The notes: generated by a model from the sequence alone, not told the origin. 64,000 nt of DNA from Dermanyssus gallinae (GCA_003439945.1 QVRM01005626.1:1-64000); one strand, 5' to 3'; shown: positions 1-10,992, counted from the stretch's first letter. Translations and numbers: made by a program.

Positions 1-475
1 GAGGCCGTCATTGGAAAGGGTCATGCCCAATTGGGCTAGCCATTCTGATAGCTCCCGACCTCTGCCGTTCGAACGCCGGCTTCCTCATTCCGCTGCAGCC
101 CCATTAAAGTCTCCCCCAATAAGGATGGCCCTATTTCTTGCTGCACGTCGCCTGATCTCCTCCGCAAGGTCGTCCGGGAAGTCGGTGAATTCCTGCCGTC
201 GCGTGTTTAGCGGTATGTAGCAGCTGAACACTGTCGGTTCTCGGTCAAGTTTTGCCCATGCCCAGTCCTTGTGTCTTAGCGGGTACTGTGGGTTAAACCC
301 AGAGCAGTGCGTCCCTATTTTCATTCCCGAGACGCTCCTTGCCCGGACCGTCATAAAGTCATCTCTTATTCGGTTCGCTGATCATCATCATCTGCACATC
401 TTCCTTTTGCCTCTTTGCATCTAGTAGTGCCTGGGCCTCGTTTGACCGGCCCAGGTTAATCTGTATGCATTATTT
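1..475 (-). mobile_element. R1-like LINE, start of ORF2 (AP endonuclease), decayed and cut by the window edge
   Basis: On the minus strand from about 475 the translation gives NLGRSNEAQALLDA and then MMISEPNK, which is the usual opening of R1-clade ORF2 apurinic endonucleases. After a frame change it continues with WAWAKLDREPTVFSCYIPL and the catalytic-type motif GGDFNGAAAE at about 88-105. It runs on to base 1 as a continuous reading with one stop. In R1 elements this domain nicks target DNA to start reverse transcription. The rest of the ORF lies outside the window. The frame breaks show a dead copy. An overlapping open frame at 421-666 is not recognisable. Confidence 0.75.
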
Positions 476-689
476 TTATATAGAGTGAACCCGTCATCAT
501 CTATGCGCGTATCGACCGCTCCTTGGGTGGCGTCAGGTGGTATGTGAGACGACCCCCGGGACGATTCATCTATTGGCGAATGTTCAGAATGAAGTTCCTC
601 ACAAGCACCCCCTGGTTGTTTGTTTGAGATGCTATGCCACTCTTTCTGCCACTGATCAGGTGTCACATCGCGTTCGTCAAAGAACCCTT

Positions 690-1200
690 TATGTGGGTTA
701 ACTCACAGGCGCGATGATGCGCTAGATTTTTGTAGGATATTCTCCGTGGCGCCCGTGTCCATTGCAGGAGACATCCAAACGGACAACCCAAAGAGGATGA
801 TCGACTTGGATACGGAAATCAGAAGTCTTTGGATACTATCTCTCGGGCAGTACATATTAGACAATAGACGAGCAACGTCATAAGCCGTTTTTTTAGCCTT
901 GCCGGCCGCGACCCTGACATGAGGGTTTGCTCGAAATTATTGGTCTAAGTGTATGCCCAGGTGTCTTAGCGTATTCTTTAGCTGAAGATTTACGCCCGAT
1001 AGCGTAAGTTTAAGAGGACCATATTTTGTCCTTCCGATAAGTAGGATCAGCATCCACCTATAGACATCCGCCAGCGCAATATTGGCGTATGTCTCCAGCT
1101 CTATCTTAGTCCATGCTCTGACTGTTACAGTCAAATCATCCGCGTACGCGAGCAATTTCACTCCCGGAGCAAGATGCTAAATGTCTAGAACGTCATCGTG
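690..1200 (-). mobile_element. R1-like LINE, reverse transcriptase palm/thumb fragment
   Basis: Minus-strand translation from about 1161 reads KLLAYADDLTVTVRAWTK, the YADD catalytic box of a LINE reverse transcriptase. It is followed by LRHLGIHLD (the usual thumb start) and, in another frame at about 870-720, ARLLSNMYCPRDSIQRLL and FGLSVWM, the region after the palm in R1-type elements. It has the same orientation as the endonuclease fragment at 1-475 but lies upstream of it. Domain order is therefore reversed for one element, and this must be a second, 5'-truncated copy. Confidence 0.7.
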
Positions 1201-1229
1201 TGCCAGATTTCAGAGGAGAGGTTCATTGA

Positions 1230-1790
1230 TTGAACTCTCCGGCACTTACCTCCACGTTGGTGCAGAATGGGCGTGGCCTGCACCGGCCTAGCTGCACTGA
1301 GCTGGCCAGGCTCACACAGGGCCGCCACGAAGCCATCAATGGCATATACGGACGCGCTTTAAGATATGCCGGTTACCGTATTACACTGGAGCCTGGCGGA
1401 CTGCAGAGGGACGACATGCGCTCGATCGGAGGGTCTTACCAATCGGGAGTGCAACCATAATCGGCTGCTTGTGTAGAATGTCACTATCTCCTACAAGTAC
1501 GCTCTCGGCTATCGTGGACCAGCCAGCACAAGCGTCGGTCAGATCATTCACCAACGGGAGATGCACAAACGGCTCCTATTTGCGCATCTTTTTGGAGACC
1601 ACGTTGTAATGGCGTTCGGCCTTGAGTCATCTGGCCTTTGAGGCAAGGATGCACTCCAACTGACAGAACAACAACGGAGCCAAAATCGACAGCGTTCGAC
1701 AAAGGCTGTCATTGGAGCAGCAGAAAGGCAACGCCAAGATGATATTAAGTGGTCACTAACACTCAAGCAATAATAATAATCATACGAGCT
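1230..1790 (+). mobile_element. RLE-type LINE (R4/Dong-like), 3' end with short TAA tail
   Basis: The plus strand encodes QGRHEAINGIYGRALRYAG, matching the region before the C-terminal restriction-like endonuclease (RLE) in the other copies of this window (compare 43.2 kb). It then reads, with frameshifts, to a tail containing HVVMAFGLES-like and GAAERQRQDD-like segments. The same C-terminal segment occurs on the minus strand at 41.07-41.27 kb. The copy ends in a short AATAATAAT run near 1771. It is 5'-truncated and frameshifted. Confidence 0.65.
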
Positions 1791-2056
1791 ATACTGTGAA
1801 TATTATATAAGTGGTATATTAGTAATTGTGATACCTGTACACATTGATAATAACCCTTGTTTAACAGAAAATATGATTGTCTAAGATGTGACGTCTGCTT
1901 ACACTATCGACATAACAGTGTTACGCAATTAATTTCAAAAATGTCCTACATTGCCTGTATATAGGCTCTTTAGTCCGCAGGCCTAGGCAAAAAGAAGCCC
2001 ATTATGACAGTTACAAACAGACGTTAGTCTAATGACCGTGTGTTTGAATTCAACAG
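1791..2056 (+). other. AT-rich intron just before FN3 exon A1
   Basis: I see no gene here. It ends in a CAG acceptor at 2054-2056 that opens exon A1. Confidence 0.5.
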
Positions 2057-2317
2057 ATATCTCTGGAAACCTCACGTTAAGTTTAAATCGACAGAAAACT
2101 ACCACGGACATCGTCGTTGAGCTCCCTGATATTGCGTGCAGCGGTGACCTATTGTATCTTGTTGCGTATGGCAAGGGCGGGCTTGTTAAGTCAAAGACAT
2201 CACTAGTTACACTAAAGAATTTGCCGTACTTTAGTGTGGTTAAGATTGCCGTCATACCGCGCTGCGACGAGAAGACAATTGAAACGTATGCTGGAACCAT
2301 CGATACGGGGCCAGGAG
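2057..2317 (+). CDS. FN3-array gene, exon A1 (single-exon FN3 domain)
   Basis: This 261-nt exon enters after a CAG acceptor in phase 1 and leaves at a GTGAGT donor in phase 1, the same phases as the other A exons (14.2, 40.1 and 57.6 kb). It encodes about 87 residues that fit one FN3 beta-sandwich: strand B/C region with IACSGDLLYLVAYG, then VTLKNLPYFSVVKIAVIPRC, corresponding to the L-x-P-x-x-x-V core of strands E-F, and ending TGPG. The two Cys are in the positions shared by all A exons, so a disulphide is likely. The role is inferred to be an extracellular repeat; the family name is unknown. Confidence 0.78.
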
Positions 2318-2395
2318 GTGAGTGGACGATCACGACCGGTGACTCGGTATGCAAAACACGCAGCTAGTCAGTGTTCATTCAGTTCAGTCAGGCCG

Positions 2396-2409
2396 CTAAT
2401 AATAATAAG

Positions 2410-2458
<49 letters not shown>

Positions 2459-2485
2459 TAATAATAATAATAATAATAATAATAA
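2396..2485. repeat. (AAT)n microsatellite
   Basis: About 90 bp of AAT units with small interruptions, next to the 3' end of the minus-strand RLE-LINE fragment at 2.50-2.88 kb. Confidence 0.95.
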
Positions 2486-2499
2486 AATGTATTATTAGA

Positions 2500-2880
2500 C
2501 TTTTATGTTAGCACTTTGGAATGAACAATTGTCTCCGCGTTAACGTGTGGTTACGGGTTCTCTAACCCGGGATTAGCCCAGTTCGACAATGTGCCCCGAA
2601 CAGATGCTGCGTTTCCTCGTTGGATTGCGAGCGACAGCCTCTGGCGCAAAAATTCCGATGCTCTCGAGTTTCCCGTGGAAAGGTTAAGGCTTCTACCCAC
2701 GCGCTGAATGAATTTCAATATAAGCGGGCCTGGTCCTCCCATTGTTTCAAAAGCCAACGGACAAAATTGATGCGGATAATCAACGCCAGAGTATTTTCTA
2801 CATTTGTTAGCCTCTGCTAACCTAGACGCATGAACTGCCTGGTCCGCACCTGCACCGACCATTATTATAAACACGGCCCG
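2500..2880 (-). mobile_element. RLE-type LINE, C-terminal fragment
   Basis: Minus-strand translation includes AEANKCRKYSGVDYPHQF, CPLAFETMGG and LAIQRGNAASVRGTL. The same three blocks recur at 26.26-26.61 kb (AEANRCRKY, PLAFETLGG) and, in part, at 14.7 and 47.9 kb. They lie after the restriction-like endonuclease core in this LINE family. Only the last 110 residues or so remain, so this is a strongly 5'-truncated copy. Confidence 0.7.
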
Positions 2881-2889
2881 GGTTCCGTG

Positions 2890-3276
2890 TGCAGTACACT
2901 TCCCCAGTATTTTAAGTTAGCCTTAACAGCCCTCGAATGGGCCACGACAGTATGACAATAAGTATTCATCGCCACGCAATCTATATCATATGCCTTCCCT
3001 CCCGCGCCAACAAATGTGGCCTCAAGAATGTTACTACCGGGAGTTCATACATCTGACTAACTTTCTATTGGCGCGTGAAGGTACCCGCAGCACGCGTATC
3101 TGGCGCGTTGCAGGCATTAACACTGGAAAGAGAGTCATAGTTACTCCCCCAGCTGTTTTCATTGGCAGTTTGCAGAGGAAATGCCGCGTCGATATTAAGT
3201 GCGATGGGCTGAGAATAGCTAGAAGGAAACAATAAAACAACAAGGACACACATTCACAACTCACAATTGTATTGCC

Positions 3277-3317
<41 letters not shown>
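2890..3317 (+). repeat. Interspersed repeat (about 300 bp) with (AAT)n tail, copy 1 of 3
   Basis: The block from about 2905 to 3160 recurs in the same orientation at 46.6-46.9 kb and inverted at 20.31-20.62 kb. Shared landmarks are TCGAATGGGCCACGACAG near 2932 and GTCATAGTTACTCC near 3136. The copy ends in (AAT)n at 3280-3317, which suggests retrotransposition of a LINE part or a LINE-mobilised element. An open frame at 2990-3235 shows no recognisable domain. Confidence 0.7.
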
Positions 3318-3318
<1 letters not shown>

Positions 3319-4032
3319 CCCTAAAACCTTGCAGTGAGACATCAACGGGGGAAATACACTCTTAGGTTTCTTTTTTTAATATAAAAACATCTCATTTTGC
3401 TTGCTGAATGCAGGACCCACGCAGACATGCATGGCTTATTTAGTCCGGCATGACTACCGCTCTGGAATGGCTCTTCTGTCGGCAGTATGAATGATTAATT
3501 AAATATAGGAAAGCGAAACAGGACGGAACAAAAACAACATATGGAAGTGCTCTAATATATTGGTTACGTGCTATTCTATGCTCACTGCCGTAACAACCAT
3601 GACACTACTGGGAAAAGTACTGCAATATTTGTTTGGAGAAGTCGCCACTCGTGTGTACTATTTCACGAGAGGCGTCTCAGAAGTTGACTGCTCTTTCGCT
3701 ACTACAATCGCATAAGAATTCAAATCTAGATAACAATATGGTGTTTCTTTGTACGACAGCGTGATTCTCTTGTCTTCTTTTACCATAGCTCAGTTGAGGT
3801 CGGATCGGTGCCATAGCACACCAAAAAAAGAACATAAACAAAATACGGATGCATCATAAACTGCCACATCGAGGTGTGGCAAGGTGGCTTATCTGCTATC
3901 TACTATACTATCTAATAATATGGATACCGTTATTCGCATAAGCAGGATTGAGTCAATATTGAGTGCGGTGAACTGTGCTGTATAAATAAACTGAGATTTC
4001 AGTAGCGTATATATAATGTTTGATGTTCGTAG
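3318..4032 (+). other. Intron without recognisable feature
   Basis: A/T-rich sequence with no convincing coding or repeat signal. It ends at the TAG acceptor of exon B1a. Confidence 0.4.
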
Positions 4033-4205
4033 ATTTGAATCCGATTAGCCGTCTTGACATCACGCGAAATGCCGATTCAGCAAAGATAGGCATTACATGT
4101 TTGGACGATCTTCTTCGGAATCCTGACAAGTTTCATGTACGCGCATGCGCTTCACTGCGTGGCGAATGCTTGGGGACTGAGCACTCCTTCACCGCCGTAA
4201 TCACG
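4033..4205 (+). CDS. FN3-array gene, exon B1a (first half of split FN3)
   Basis: This 173-nt exon enters in phase 1 (TAG acceptor) and leaves in phase 0 at an ACG|GTATGA junction, the same pattern as the B-first exons at 21.27, 40.74, 46.98, 53.83 and 58.61 kb. It encodes DLNPISRLDITRNADSAKIG at its start, the strand A/B region of an FN3 fold, and contains RACASLRGEC, a Cys pair. Its partner, exon B1b, lies 5 kb downstream. The intron cuts the domain just before the L-x-P-x-x-x-Y segment. Confidence 0.75.
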
Positions 4206-4244
4206 GTATGAAATCTACTTTAACATACTAAGGTGAAAACAATA

Positions 4245-4273
4245 TATATTTATATATATATGAATATAAATCT

Positions 4274-4342
<69 letters not shown>
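4245..4342. repeat. (TA)n microsatellite, left flank of foldback element 1
   Basis: TA repeat, essentially pure from about 4275. The foldback transposon starts directly at its end. Confidence 0.95.
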
Positions 4343-4346
<4 letters not shown>

Positions 4347-5608
4347 GTTTCAGGAATATTTGAAGCGCAATATATGGAATTGAAGAGCTCGTTAAAGCAG
4401 ATGTTCTTTTCAAAAGAACATAGTCCCTGAGAAGTTTTGTTTCGGAGCGAGAGTGAAATTACTACAATTTGTGACACTTGTATTTTTGCCCGACATAGGA
4501 GCACAAAATGTGCTATTGCAAGACAACCAGTCCTCCTATACAGAAACTAAGCATACCGTCGTATTCGAGAGAACTTTTTTTTTAACTTCTTCTGAAAAAC
4601 ATGTAAGTCGGAAGATGCGGCATAGTCGCTTAGAAGAGAATTCGCAAAAAAATGAAGTTATTTATTAGCTTTCACGCCAAATATCTCAAAATCATTACCC
4701 TACGACACTCAGCGCTCAAAACTAACAGACTCAGGCGCAATCATATTGGTATCAAATCTATGTCAATGCGAGCTGTGGTTGCGGAGTGATGACGATTTTT
4801 CGGCGACCATGTCGAAAGATTTTTTGGCGAACGTGTTAAGTGCATGAAAAATGACGCGCTGTGGCTGTCGCGCGACACGTCGGCGGTAGTGAACGTCGTC
4901 ACACAGTCATTTTACATGCATTTAATCCGGACATGCCCTTCGAAAAATCATAATTAATCCGCAACCACAGCTCGCATTGACATATATTTGGTACCAACAT
5001 GATCATCACGCGTGAAACGCGCGTTTGCCTGAATGTGTTAGTTTTGAGCGCTAAGGCGTCGTAGGGTAATGCTTTTGAGGTATTTGGCGTGAAAGCTAAT
5101 ATAGAACTTCATTTTTTGCGAATTCTCTTTTAAGCGACCATGCCGCATCTTCCGACCGGTCTTATATATTCTTCAAAATAAGTAGAATTTTCTCTCGAAT
5201 AAGACGGTATGCTTAGGCTTAGTTTCTGTATAGGAGCGGTCGTAGGGTAATTATTTTGAGGTATTTGGCGTGAAAGCTAATAAACTACTAATTTTTTGGT
5301 GAATTCTCTTCTAAGCGACCATGTCGCATCTTCTGGGCGGCCTTATTATATATTCGTCAGAAGAAGCAGAACTCTTTCGCACGAACACGGAGGTGTGCTT
5401 AGTTTCTGAATAGAAGAACTAGTTGCCTCGCCATTGCTTATTTTGTGCTTCTATGTCGAGCAGAAACACCAGTGTCACAAATTGTAGTAATTTCACTCTC
5501 ACTCCGAAACAAGACTTCTCAGAGACTATGTTGCATTGGAAAAATATCTATTTTAACAAGCTCTACAATTTCGTATATCGCGCTTCAAATATTCCTGAAA
5601 CACCCTGT
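4343..5608. mobile_element. Foldback DNA transposon (non-autonomous), copy 1
   Basis: The left end GGGTGTTTCAGGAATATTTG is the reverse complement of the right end, which closes with TCCTGAAACACCCTGT. The two arms stay complementary for roughly 450-600 nt; for example AAGAGCTCGTTAAAGCAG on the left pairs with the region near 5550, and GCGAGCTGTGGTTGCGGA near 4768 pairs with TCCGCAACCACAGCTCGC near 4956. There is no transposase and only about 130 bp of spacer. The right arm holds a duplicated block (about 5067-5230 and 5230-5400). TA lies on both sides, which is consistent with a TA target duplication. A second copy of almost the same length is at 22.97-24.24 kb. Confidence 0.88.
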
Positions 5609-5617
5609 ATATATAGG

Positions 5618-6200
5618 GCGGCCAGGAGACTTTATAAAAAAGGCCGCCTCGAACTGGCAGAGCTGCGAAGTAAGCTAAAAGAGGCTCTAAAGCTGGAGAC
5701 GGAGCTCCAGCCAGCAGATGCTTCAGAGGCGACCCTAGTAACTAAGGCATCTGGAGATCCGCAATTCTGCAACAGATGTCAGACGGAGATCAGCGCCAAG
5801 GAGATTAGGGACGAGAAAGAGGAGCAGCGCGCGGCAGTGCTGCACAGGCGCATGAAGGAGGCAACGACTGAGGAGGATTGGTCACGCTGGTCAAAGAAAA
5901 TTGGCCTATACGACTCTATAGCAAGACAAAGAATGTTTGCGGTAGCATTTTGACAGAAAGATAATTGAGGGCGGTGGTCACACGCGAAGGAACGGCCAAA
6001 GATTCAGAGCTCCTTGCCCGCCTGACGCCGCAATTCCCGGCAGTAATCCGAGTAGAGGTCGTCAAACCTGGAAACGTGGCAGTATTCCGAACCCGTGCGG
6101 AAATGGTGCCGGAAGACCTGGACAGAGTAATAGCCCGAACGGCCGCAGAGGCACGTTAGGGAGGACAACTCGACGCTCCAGTAAATTTCTGCCTCAAGAA
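5618..6200 (+). mobile_element. R1-like LINE, ORF1 (gag-like) N-terminal part, decayed
   Basis: Starting beside the foldback element, the plus strand encodes ARRLYKKGRLELAELRSKLK and a charged, helix-rich stretch with EIRDEKEEQRAAVLHRRMKE, ending at a stop near 5953. A second segment with VIRVEVVKPGNVAVFRTRAE follows at 5965-6159. Charged coiled-coil-like stretches followed by a nucleic-acid-binding part are usual for the first ORF of R1-type LINEs. The zinc knuckles follow at 6.9-7.1 kb. The assignment rests on position and composition plus the downstream ORF2 start. Confidence 0.6.
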
Positions 6201-6329
6201 AAGCCGGAAAATGAAGAAAGAAAGAAGATTAAAAGCACACACAAAACCGCTAGAACAAACACAATGGTGGCCCGAACGGGAGGTGACTCCTAGGCCAATA
6301 TTCTTAGAGAACTGAAAACCAAAGCCTAC

Positions 6330-6440
6330 CCGGACCATGTGGCGGCGTGGTCTAGAGGACTAGTGCGCTAGTCATGGTTGTCATCTACCGGGGTGTCGCC
6401 GGTTCTATCCCTGTTGTTGATCGAATTTACTTTGAGCGAT
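6330..6440 (+). mobile_element. tRNA-derived SINE, type 1, plus strand
   Basis: The sequence has a box A-like TGGTCTAGAGGACTAG and, 34 nt on, the box B-like CCGGTTCTATCCCTG: an internal RNA polymerase III promoter layout. It does not fold as a clean tRNA. A related copy lies inverted at 19.39-19.47 kb, sharing GGACTAGTGCGCTAGTCATG. It interrupts the R1-like LINE between its ORF1 parts. Confidence 0.65.
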
Positions 6441-6629
6441 GCTTATTGAGAATAGATGATAAACCATACCGCTGAGAGTCAGCTGCCATGCTGCCACAAG
6501 GACTGTTGGGGAAACCCTAGATATCTTAACATGTCCGGCTCTCGGTGCATTGAAGATATACCTCAGGTTAAGTTCCAAGCCCGTAGGGGACGGAGGATAG
6601 TCTAGAATTAAAAACAACGTCCTTAAAAA

Positions 6630-7433
6630 GTGTTTTTAATTATAGACCCGGACCAATATGGAGTACAGCTTCAGGTCGAGGGGGCGGCTAACGGAAACAT
6701 CCGGCTCAAAGTACAAGAAAGAGAGGTTGGGGAATCCGAAAAATTTGCAAACCAGCTAAAGGTTTCATCAAACGCTAGTGTTGAAACCTGGCAACGGGAC
6801 GCACAAATGAAACTGATTCTCTACGGCCTTGAGCAAAACACCTCCAAGGAGGAACTGGAGCAAGCCGTCAAAGACTGGCCGAACGGATCGATTCCATGCA
6901 GTACAGGATGTCAGGGGGTGGGTCATACGACGAAGGATTGTGCTGAAGAAATACTCCAAGACCACAGATGCTATCGCTGCGGAGCCACTGGACATCTAGA
7001 GAGAAACTTCACTGATGAGATCAGAAAGTGCTACGTATGCTCTGTGGCAGGGCACTCAGCGAACTCAATGGCATGTCCTGCCTACAAAAAAGGAGTGGAC
7101 GATCTGCGAAGGAAGCAGATAGGTCTACCGCTCCGAAAGGAGGGACCGCAGAAGAGTGCCAGTTGCCCGGTAACAGAGGAGACTATGGCAAACCATGAAA
7201 CGGCAGAAAGTGGTTTGAAGAGGTACCAAGTAGGAGACACACGACGAAGTTTCCTACTTTGGCCAGAAATGCAATGGCAGATGCATGAAATTAAGGTCTT
7301 GCAGGTTAATCTCAATAGATACAATGCCGCACATGACCTCCTTGCGGCAGCAGTAGACCGATTGGGATTTGACCTATGCTTCTTGTCAGAGCCAAATGAG
7401 GCCATGGCAAAGGCAGCGGACAAAGGGGTATAG
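6630..7433 (+). mobile_element. R1-like LINE, ORF1 zinc knuckles fused in frame to ORF2 endonuclease start
   Basis: This open frame of 267 codons contains three Cys/His knuckles: CSTGCQGVGHTTKDC, then CYRCGATGHLERNF with the last Cys replaced by Phe, then CYVCSVAGHSANSMAC. These bind RNA in LINE ORF1 proteins. About 75 residues later it reads KVLQVNLNRYNAAHDLL and CFLSEPNE, the opening of an R1-clade ORF2 endonuclease. In live elements the two ORFs are separate, so this fusion is a product of small indels. The frame stops at 7431 in the early endonuclease domain. Confidence 0.8.
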
Positions 7434-8230
7434 ACAGAAGACAAAAGATCTGGTGGACAAACCGTCTAACATCGCAATCCGGGCCAGGGGCCAGGGAAAG
7501 GAGTTCACCTGGATACAGAATCGGCCGAACAGGAGTGGCGGGAAAGAGCAGATGATCTCTGATCTGGATACAAGGCAACATGCGCGAACCTGAAGATCAC
7601 CATGAGAAAGAGTAAGCTTCGGTGCTGGAACCAACTAATCCAAGAGATCAAGCAGGACGTGTGGGGGAAGCCGTACAAAATTGTGATGGGCAAACTGGAC
7701 ACAAAAGCACTAACGATGCCACCGGATCTCGTAGAAGCCATTGTGGCTCACCTTTTTCTGATACAGACGGAGAGGAGGCAAATGAGGATATTCCTCCTGT
7801 AACACTCGAGGAGGTCCAGCGAACGGCTGAAAGGGTGTCAGAGGGCACGGCCCTAGGACCCGACGGCATACCTTCGGATTCAATCAAATGCCGAATAAAG
7901 GAGTGCCCATCGGCTTTAAAAACGGTCGTAGGCGCACTTCTAAGAGAGGAACGGTGATCAGAAGAAAAGAAGAAGGCCCGCGTGGCTCTTATTCCAAATC
8001 CGGAGAAGGAGCCATGCTCGGCCTTAGCGTACCGGCCCATCTGCCTTCTTGACACAGTTGCCAAGGCTGTGGAGTCAATACTAGCGAGCAGACTCAACCA
8101 CGCAATTGAAGAAAAGCGAATCTCGCTTTTAAAGGATCAGTACGGGAGGTCCACGCTCCAGCTTATTAGCAAGATACTCGCTAAGGCCGAAGAGGAGAGA
8201 CAGAAAAGCCCAGACAGAAGTGTCTGACAC
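7434..8230 (+). mobile_element. R1-like LINE, linker and reverse transcriptase N-terminal part
   Basis: Across frame changes the plus strand reads VSEGTALGPDGIPSDSIK (the 'GPDGIP' block), VALIPNPEKEP (the 'LIPK' block), YRPICLLDTVAKAVESILA and LKDQYGRSTLQLISKILAK. These are RT motifs 0-2a in correct order. The copy stops at about 8227 before the YADD box, so it is truncated at its 3' side or has lost it by deletion. Frame breaks near 7600 and 7960 make it non-functional. Confidence 0.8.
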
Positions 8231-9196
8231 ATGCAAAACCTTTCTAACATCTCAAACAGTCTAGAGCTTGACAGCTACTTGATACCATTGTATCGATTTT
8301 GTTGGTTTTCGGAACCTTGTCGTTCCTATTACTTTGCTTTCTCAGCTCTGCCCCCTTCGGGAAGGTCGATTTGTTACAGAAAGAGGATTGCATCTTCCCT
8401 GCTTGCCTCTAACGGATACCTCCATCATACTATGACTGAACTCTGGCCTCTTAACAATTTGTTTCCGTACGTTAACTTATAGCAATGTGACTGTCAGTTT
8501 TTTCTTATGCTTAAGTCTCATGTAATTTTCACAGAGTTGGCATCGACCCTATTTCGAAGGTTGTTAGCGACGCGCTTACTATACATCTGTGAGTGCTTTG
8601 AAGCCCCGTTGTTGATCTCTTGTACTACTGAATCGTCTCGGTGGAGAGATTATCTGCTATAATAAGTTGAGGTGGACAGGTCAAACGTCATAAATCTCAA
8701 GCGTCCTTAATTGGCTGTTCGTAAATCGATACTCGATTAGAGGAGTGCTGCATCTGGCCAGCAATAGGCAAAATCTTCTCCTGAATTCGAGCTCTGAATT
8801 TATTTTTGAACTTTTTTGGGGGGGTGTCTGTCATTCATTTTCCAGTTTCTTTGGTCAGCACCAATTACGCTTGACACAAGTATCGACGGATGTTACAAAA
8901 CATCACGGTTGCTCTATTCTAGACAACTCTGTAGACGACATTTTTCTCCCGTGAAAACAGGCAACCAAAAATTGCTGAGCCGACTATATATACGAACTAA
9001 GCCTTGTGTAATAAGGCCTTCTAGATTAGCTGATTACGAAAAATATTGTCTTGTAAGTGGTAATACGACCGATATTTTATTGCGTATTCTATATTGCAAC
9101 ATGTAATTGATTTGGGAACTTGGTTTACAAAGTAGCTAGTAATGAAAAGTCACTATATGTTCTGCGACTAATTTAAATTTCGTGTCTTTATTGCAG
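8231..9196 (+). other. Intron without recognisable gene
   Basis: Short open frames here show no motif. It ends with a pyrimidine-rich acceptor at 9195-9196. Confidence 0.4.
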
Positions 9197-9326
9197 TATG
9201 TTCAACTCGACAACTTAAATCCTAAGTGGGAATATGAGGTCTTTGTAACACCTTATTTTCTTTACCGCGGAGAATTGTACGGAGGTGAATCGGTGAACGG
9301 CATAATAAGCAATCCAGTTCTAAAAG
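9197..9326 (+). CDS. FN3-array gene, exon B1b (second half of split FN3)
   Basis: This 130-nt exon is phase 0 in and phase 1 out (donor AAAAG|GTAAAT). It encodes about 43 residues starting YVQLDNLNPKWEYEVFVTPY, the L-x-x-L-x-P-x-x-x-Y core of FN3 strands E-F, and ends ISNPVLKG. Most other B-second exons end in a C-x3-C motif, which is absent here. It pairs with B1a. Confidence 0.75.
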
Positions 9327-10520
9327 GTAAATTACTTATTTACGCGTAGCAGTTAAATACAGGAAAACATATACAAGTACATACGAGCATTGTAATATAT
9401 AAATATCTAGGAAATGCCATATCTAGTTTTGTTTCGATTAAAATGTCAATTATTTCGTGCGCGAACTGTTTCCTAAACTATACTCGTCATCTTGAGGGAT
9501 TGCCTCAGCAAAATATCGAATCACTCCTCGTTAGTTGCCTCCTCAGCTAATTTTTACGGCGTGGCTTTTCAGTTGTTAATCTGCAACCCTTAGAATAACG
9601 GTATGACTCAATCATGCGCCCGGGGCTTTAAGTACGACATAAGTTAGTTGTTAAGGCTAAGAACGGTATGATAAATTATGTGAGAGGCAAGCGGCAACGT
9701 ATTGGTGTCTCTAGGGCAAGCTGGAAGCTTACTCCGAATTTGATTATGTCTGCAATAACTCGCAAATAAAACGTAAACAATCTTTTTTAAAGCATGGCAC
9801 TGTACCTTTGCTGGAGGTCACGCGTTAGCTGCATCGCTTTGCGTCAGAACAAACCGTTTGTTTTGTTCTGACAAACCAAGCGAAAAAAGAGTCGCCGACA
9901 GTTTTGCAACAAAATCTTTCGTTGTGGATTAACATGGGATTTTCACGAAACAAGATAGGCATCCTCAAATGTTTACTTTCTAATGAGGCACCTGGGGCTG
10001 GCCGAAATAACGCTACACGAGTACCCGAGTGCTTGTTATGTCTACTCGAGCTCGTGAGGTCTTCGTGAATTTAATAAAAAAAAGCTTAGTTTAGTTTTGG
10101 TTCATTCGTTATCGTTAATGATCCGGAAAGTTCTGAGACAAGGAATGTCACCTATTCGTAACGCAGCCTTTCGTGATGGTATGAAGCTAGGTGTAAATCG
10201 TGATTATCGGCACTATAAAATGTTACTAGAAGAAATGCGCGAAGACGAGCCTGTTCTTTGGTCCTTACTTCTGAGATGCTGGCTTCTCTAAGGCTCTTTT
10301 TGAGAAAGACACAAAATGTGTCTCGGCACCAGATGACAGTAAATTATGTTTTTTATCCGTTAGTTTATGAAAAGACGTTTTTCTCTCTAGATCTGCTTGT
10401 ACCAGATTAATAGGGCTAAATTGCATCTAATTGCTCCTGCGCCTTATTATTCGACTTTATAGATGACAACGACTCAAAGCGACACGTCTTAGATTGATGA
10501 AACTTCATGAGTGTTTTAGT
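9327..10520 (+). other. Intron without recognisable gene
   Basis: I see no coding signal. A small hairpin with 11-nt arms (GTCAGAACAAA and its complement) lies at 9843-9872. Confidence 0.4.
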
Positions 10521-10589
10521 GTGAATAATTTTTTTTTTAGAGAGAATGAAATGCTATTTTACGCACCGTCAGACTGGAGAAAGGCAGAC

Positions 10590-10740
10590 GGCCCCTTATC
10601 TCCATTCTGGTGTGTGGGACTCGGCGCGATGGTCCGCGCCCCTACCCACTCAAACCTGCCTCTCATAACGCCCTTGACACAGCCCAGATCTTCGTTTAAT
10701 AGTACTATGGGCCGTGGGGGTGACATCCGGACTATCTAAC
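10590..10740 (-). mobile_element. R1-like LINE 3' end remnant
   Basis: Blocks such as GTGGGACTCGGC and CATCTTCATTTAATAGTGCT are shared, with changes, with 59.15-59.27 kb. There they follow the C-terminus of an R1-like ORF2 on the minus strand. No coding part remains here. Confidence 0.45.
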
Positions 10741-10955
10741 CAGGCTGCTTGTTTGGCGAAGTCTGCTCTCCGGCTGGCGTGCCTTGTGACGAGAGAGAAT
10801 AATTTTCTCTTCTTGCGCTAACCCTGTCGTAACTCGCTCTTCTCTGCGTCCCGCATAGTTTCTTCTCCGTCAGCACCTCTCGCGCAACCGCTGCTCCAAG
10901 GGTCTATGCTGCTGGTTCCGAGCAAATGAAATCCATGAATTGGGCTAGCCCATTT

Positions 10956-10960
<5 letters not shown>

Positions 10961-10989
<29 letters not shown>
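10961..10989. repeat. (TA)n microsatellite
   Basis: About 29 bp of TA, followed by a short repeat (about 10995-11060) that recurs at 13.65-13.71 kb (shared GCCAGTTTTGTTAGTGAGGA-like block). Confidence 0.85.

Positions 10990-10992
<3 letters not shown>

Noticed and set aside
2234..2461. Poly-Ile frame at the end of exon A1
   Set aside because: Wrong frame for the exon, running into (AAT)n.
4245..4342. CRISPR-like regular repeat arrays
   Set aside because: The repeats are simple microsatellites without spacers, in a eukaryotic genome.
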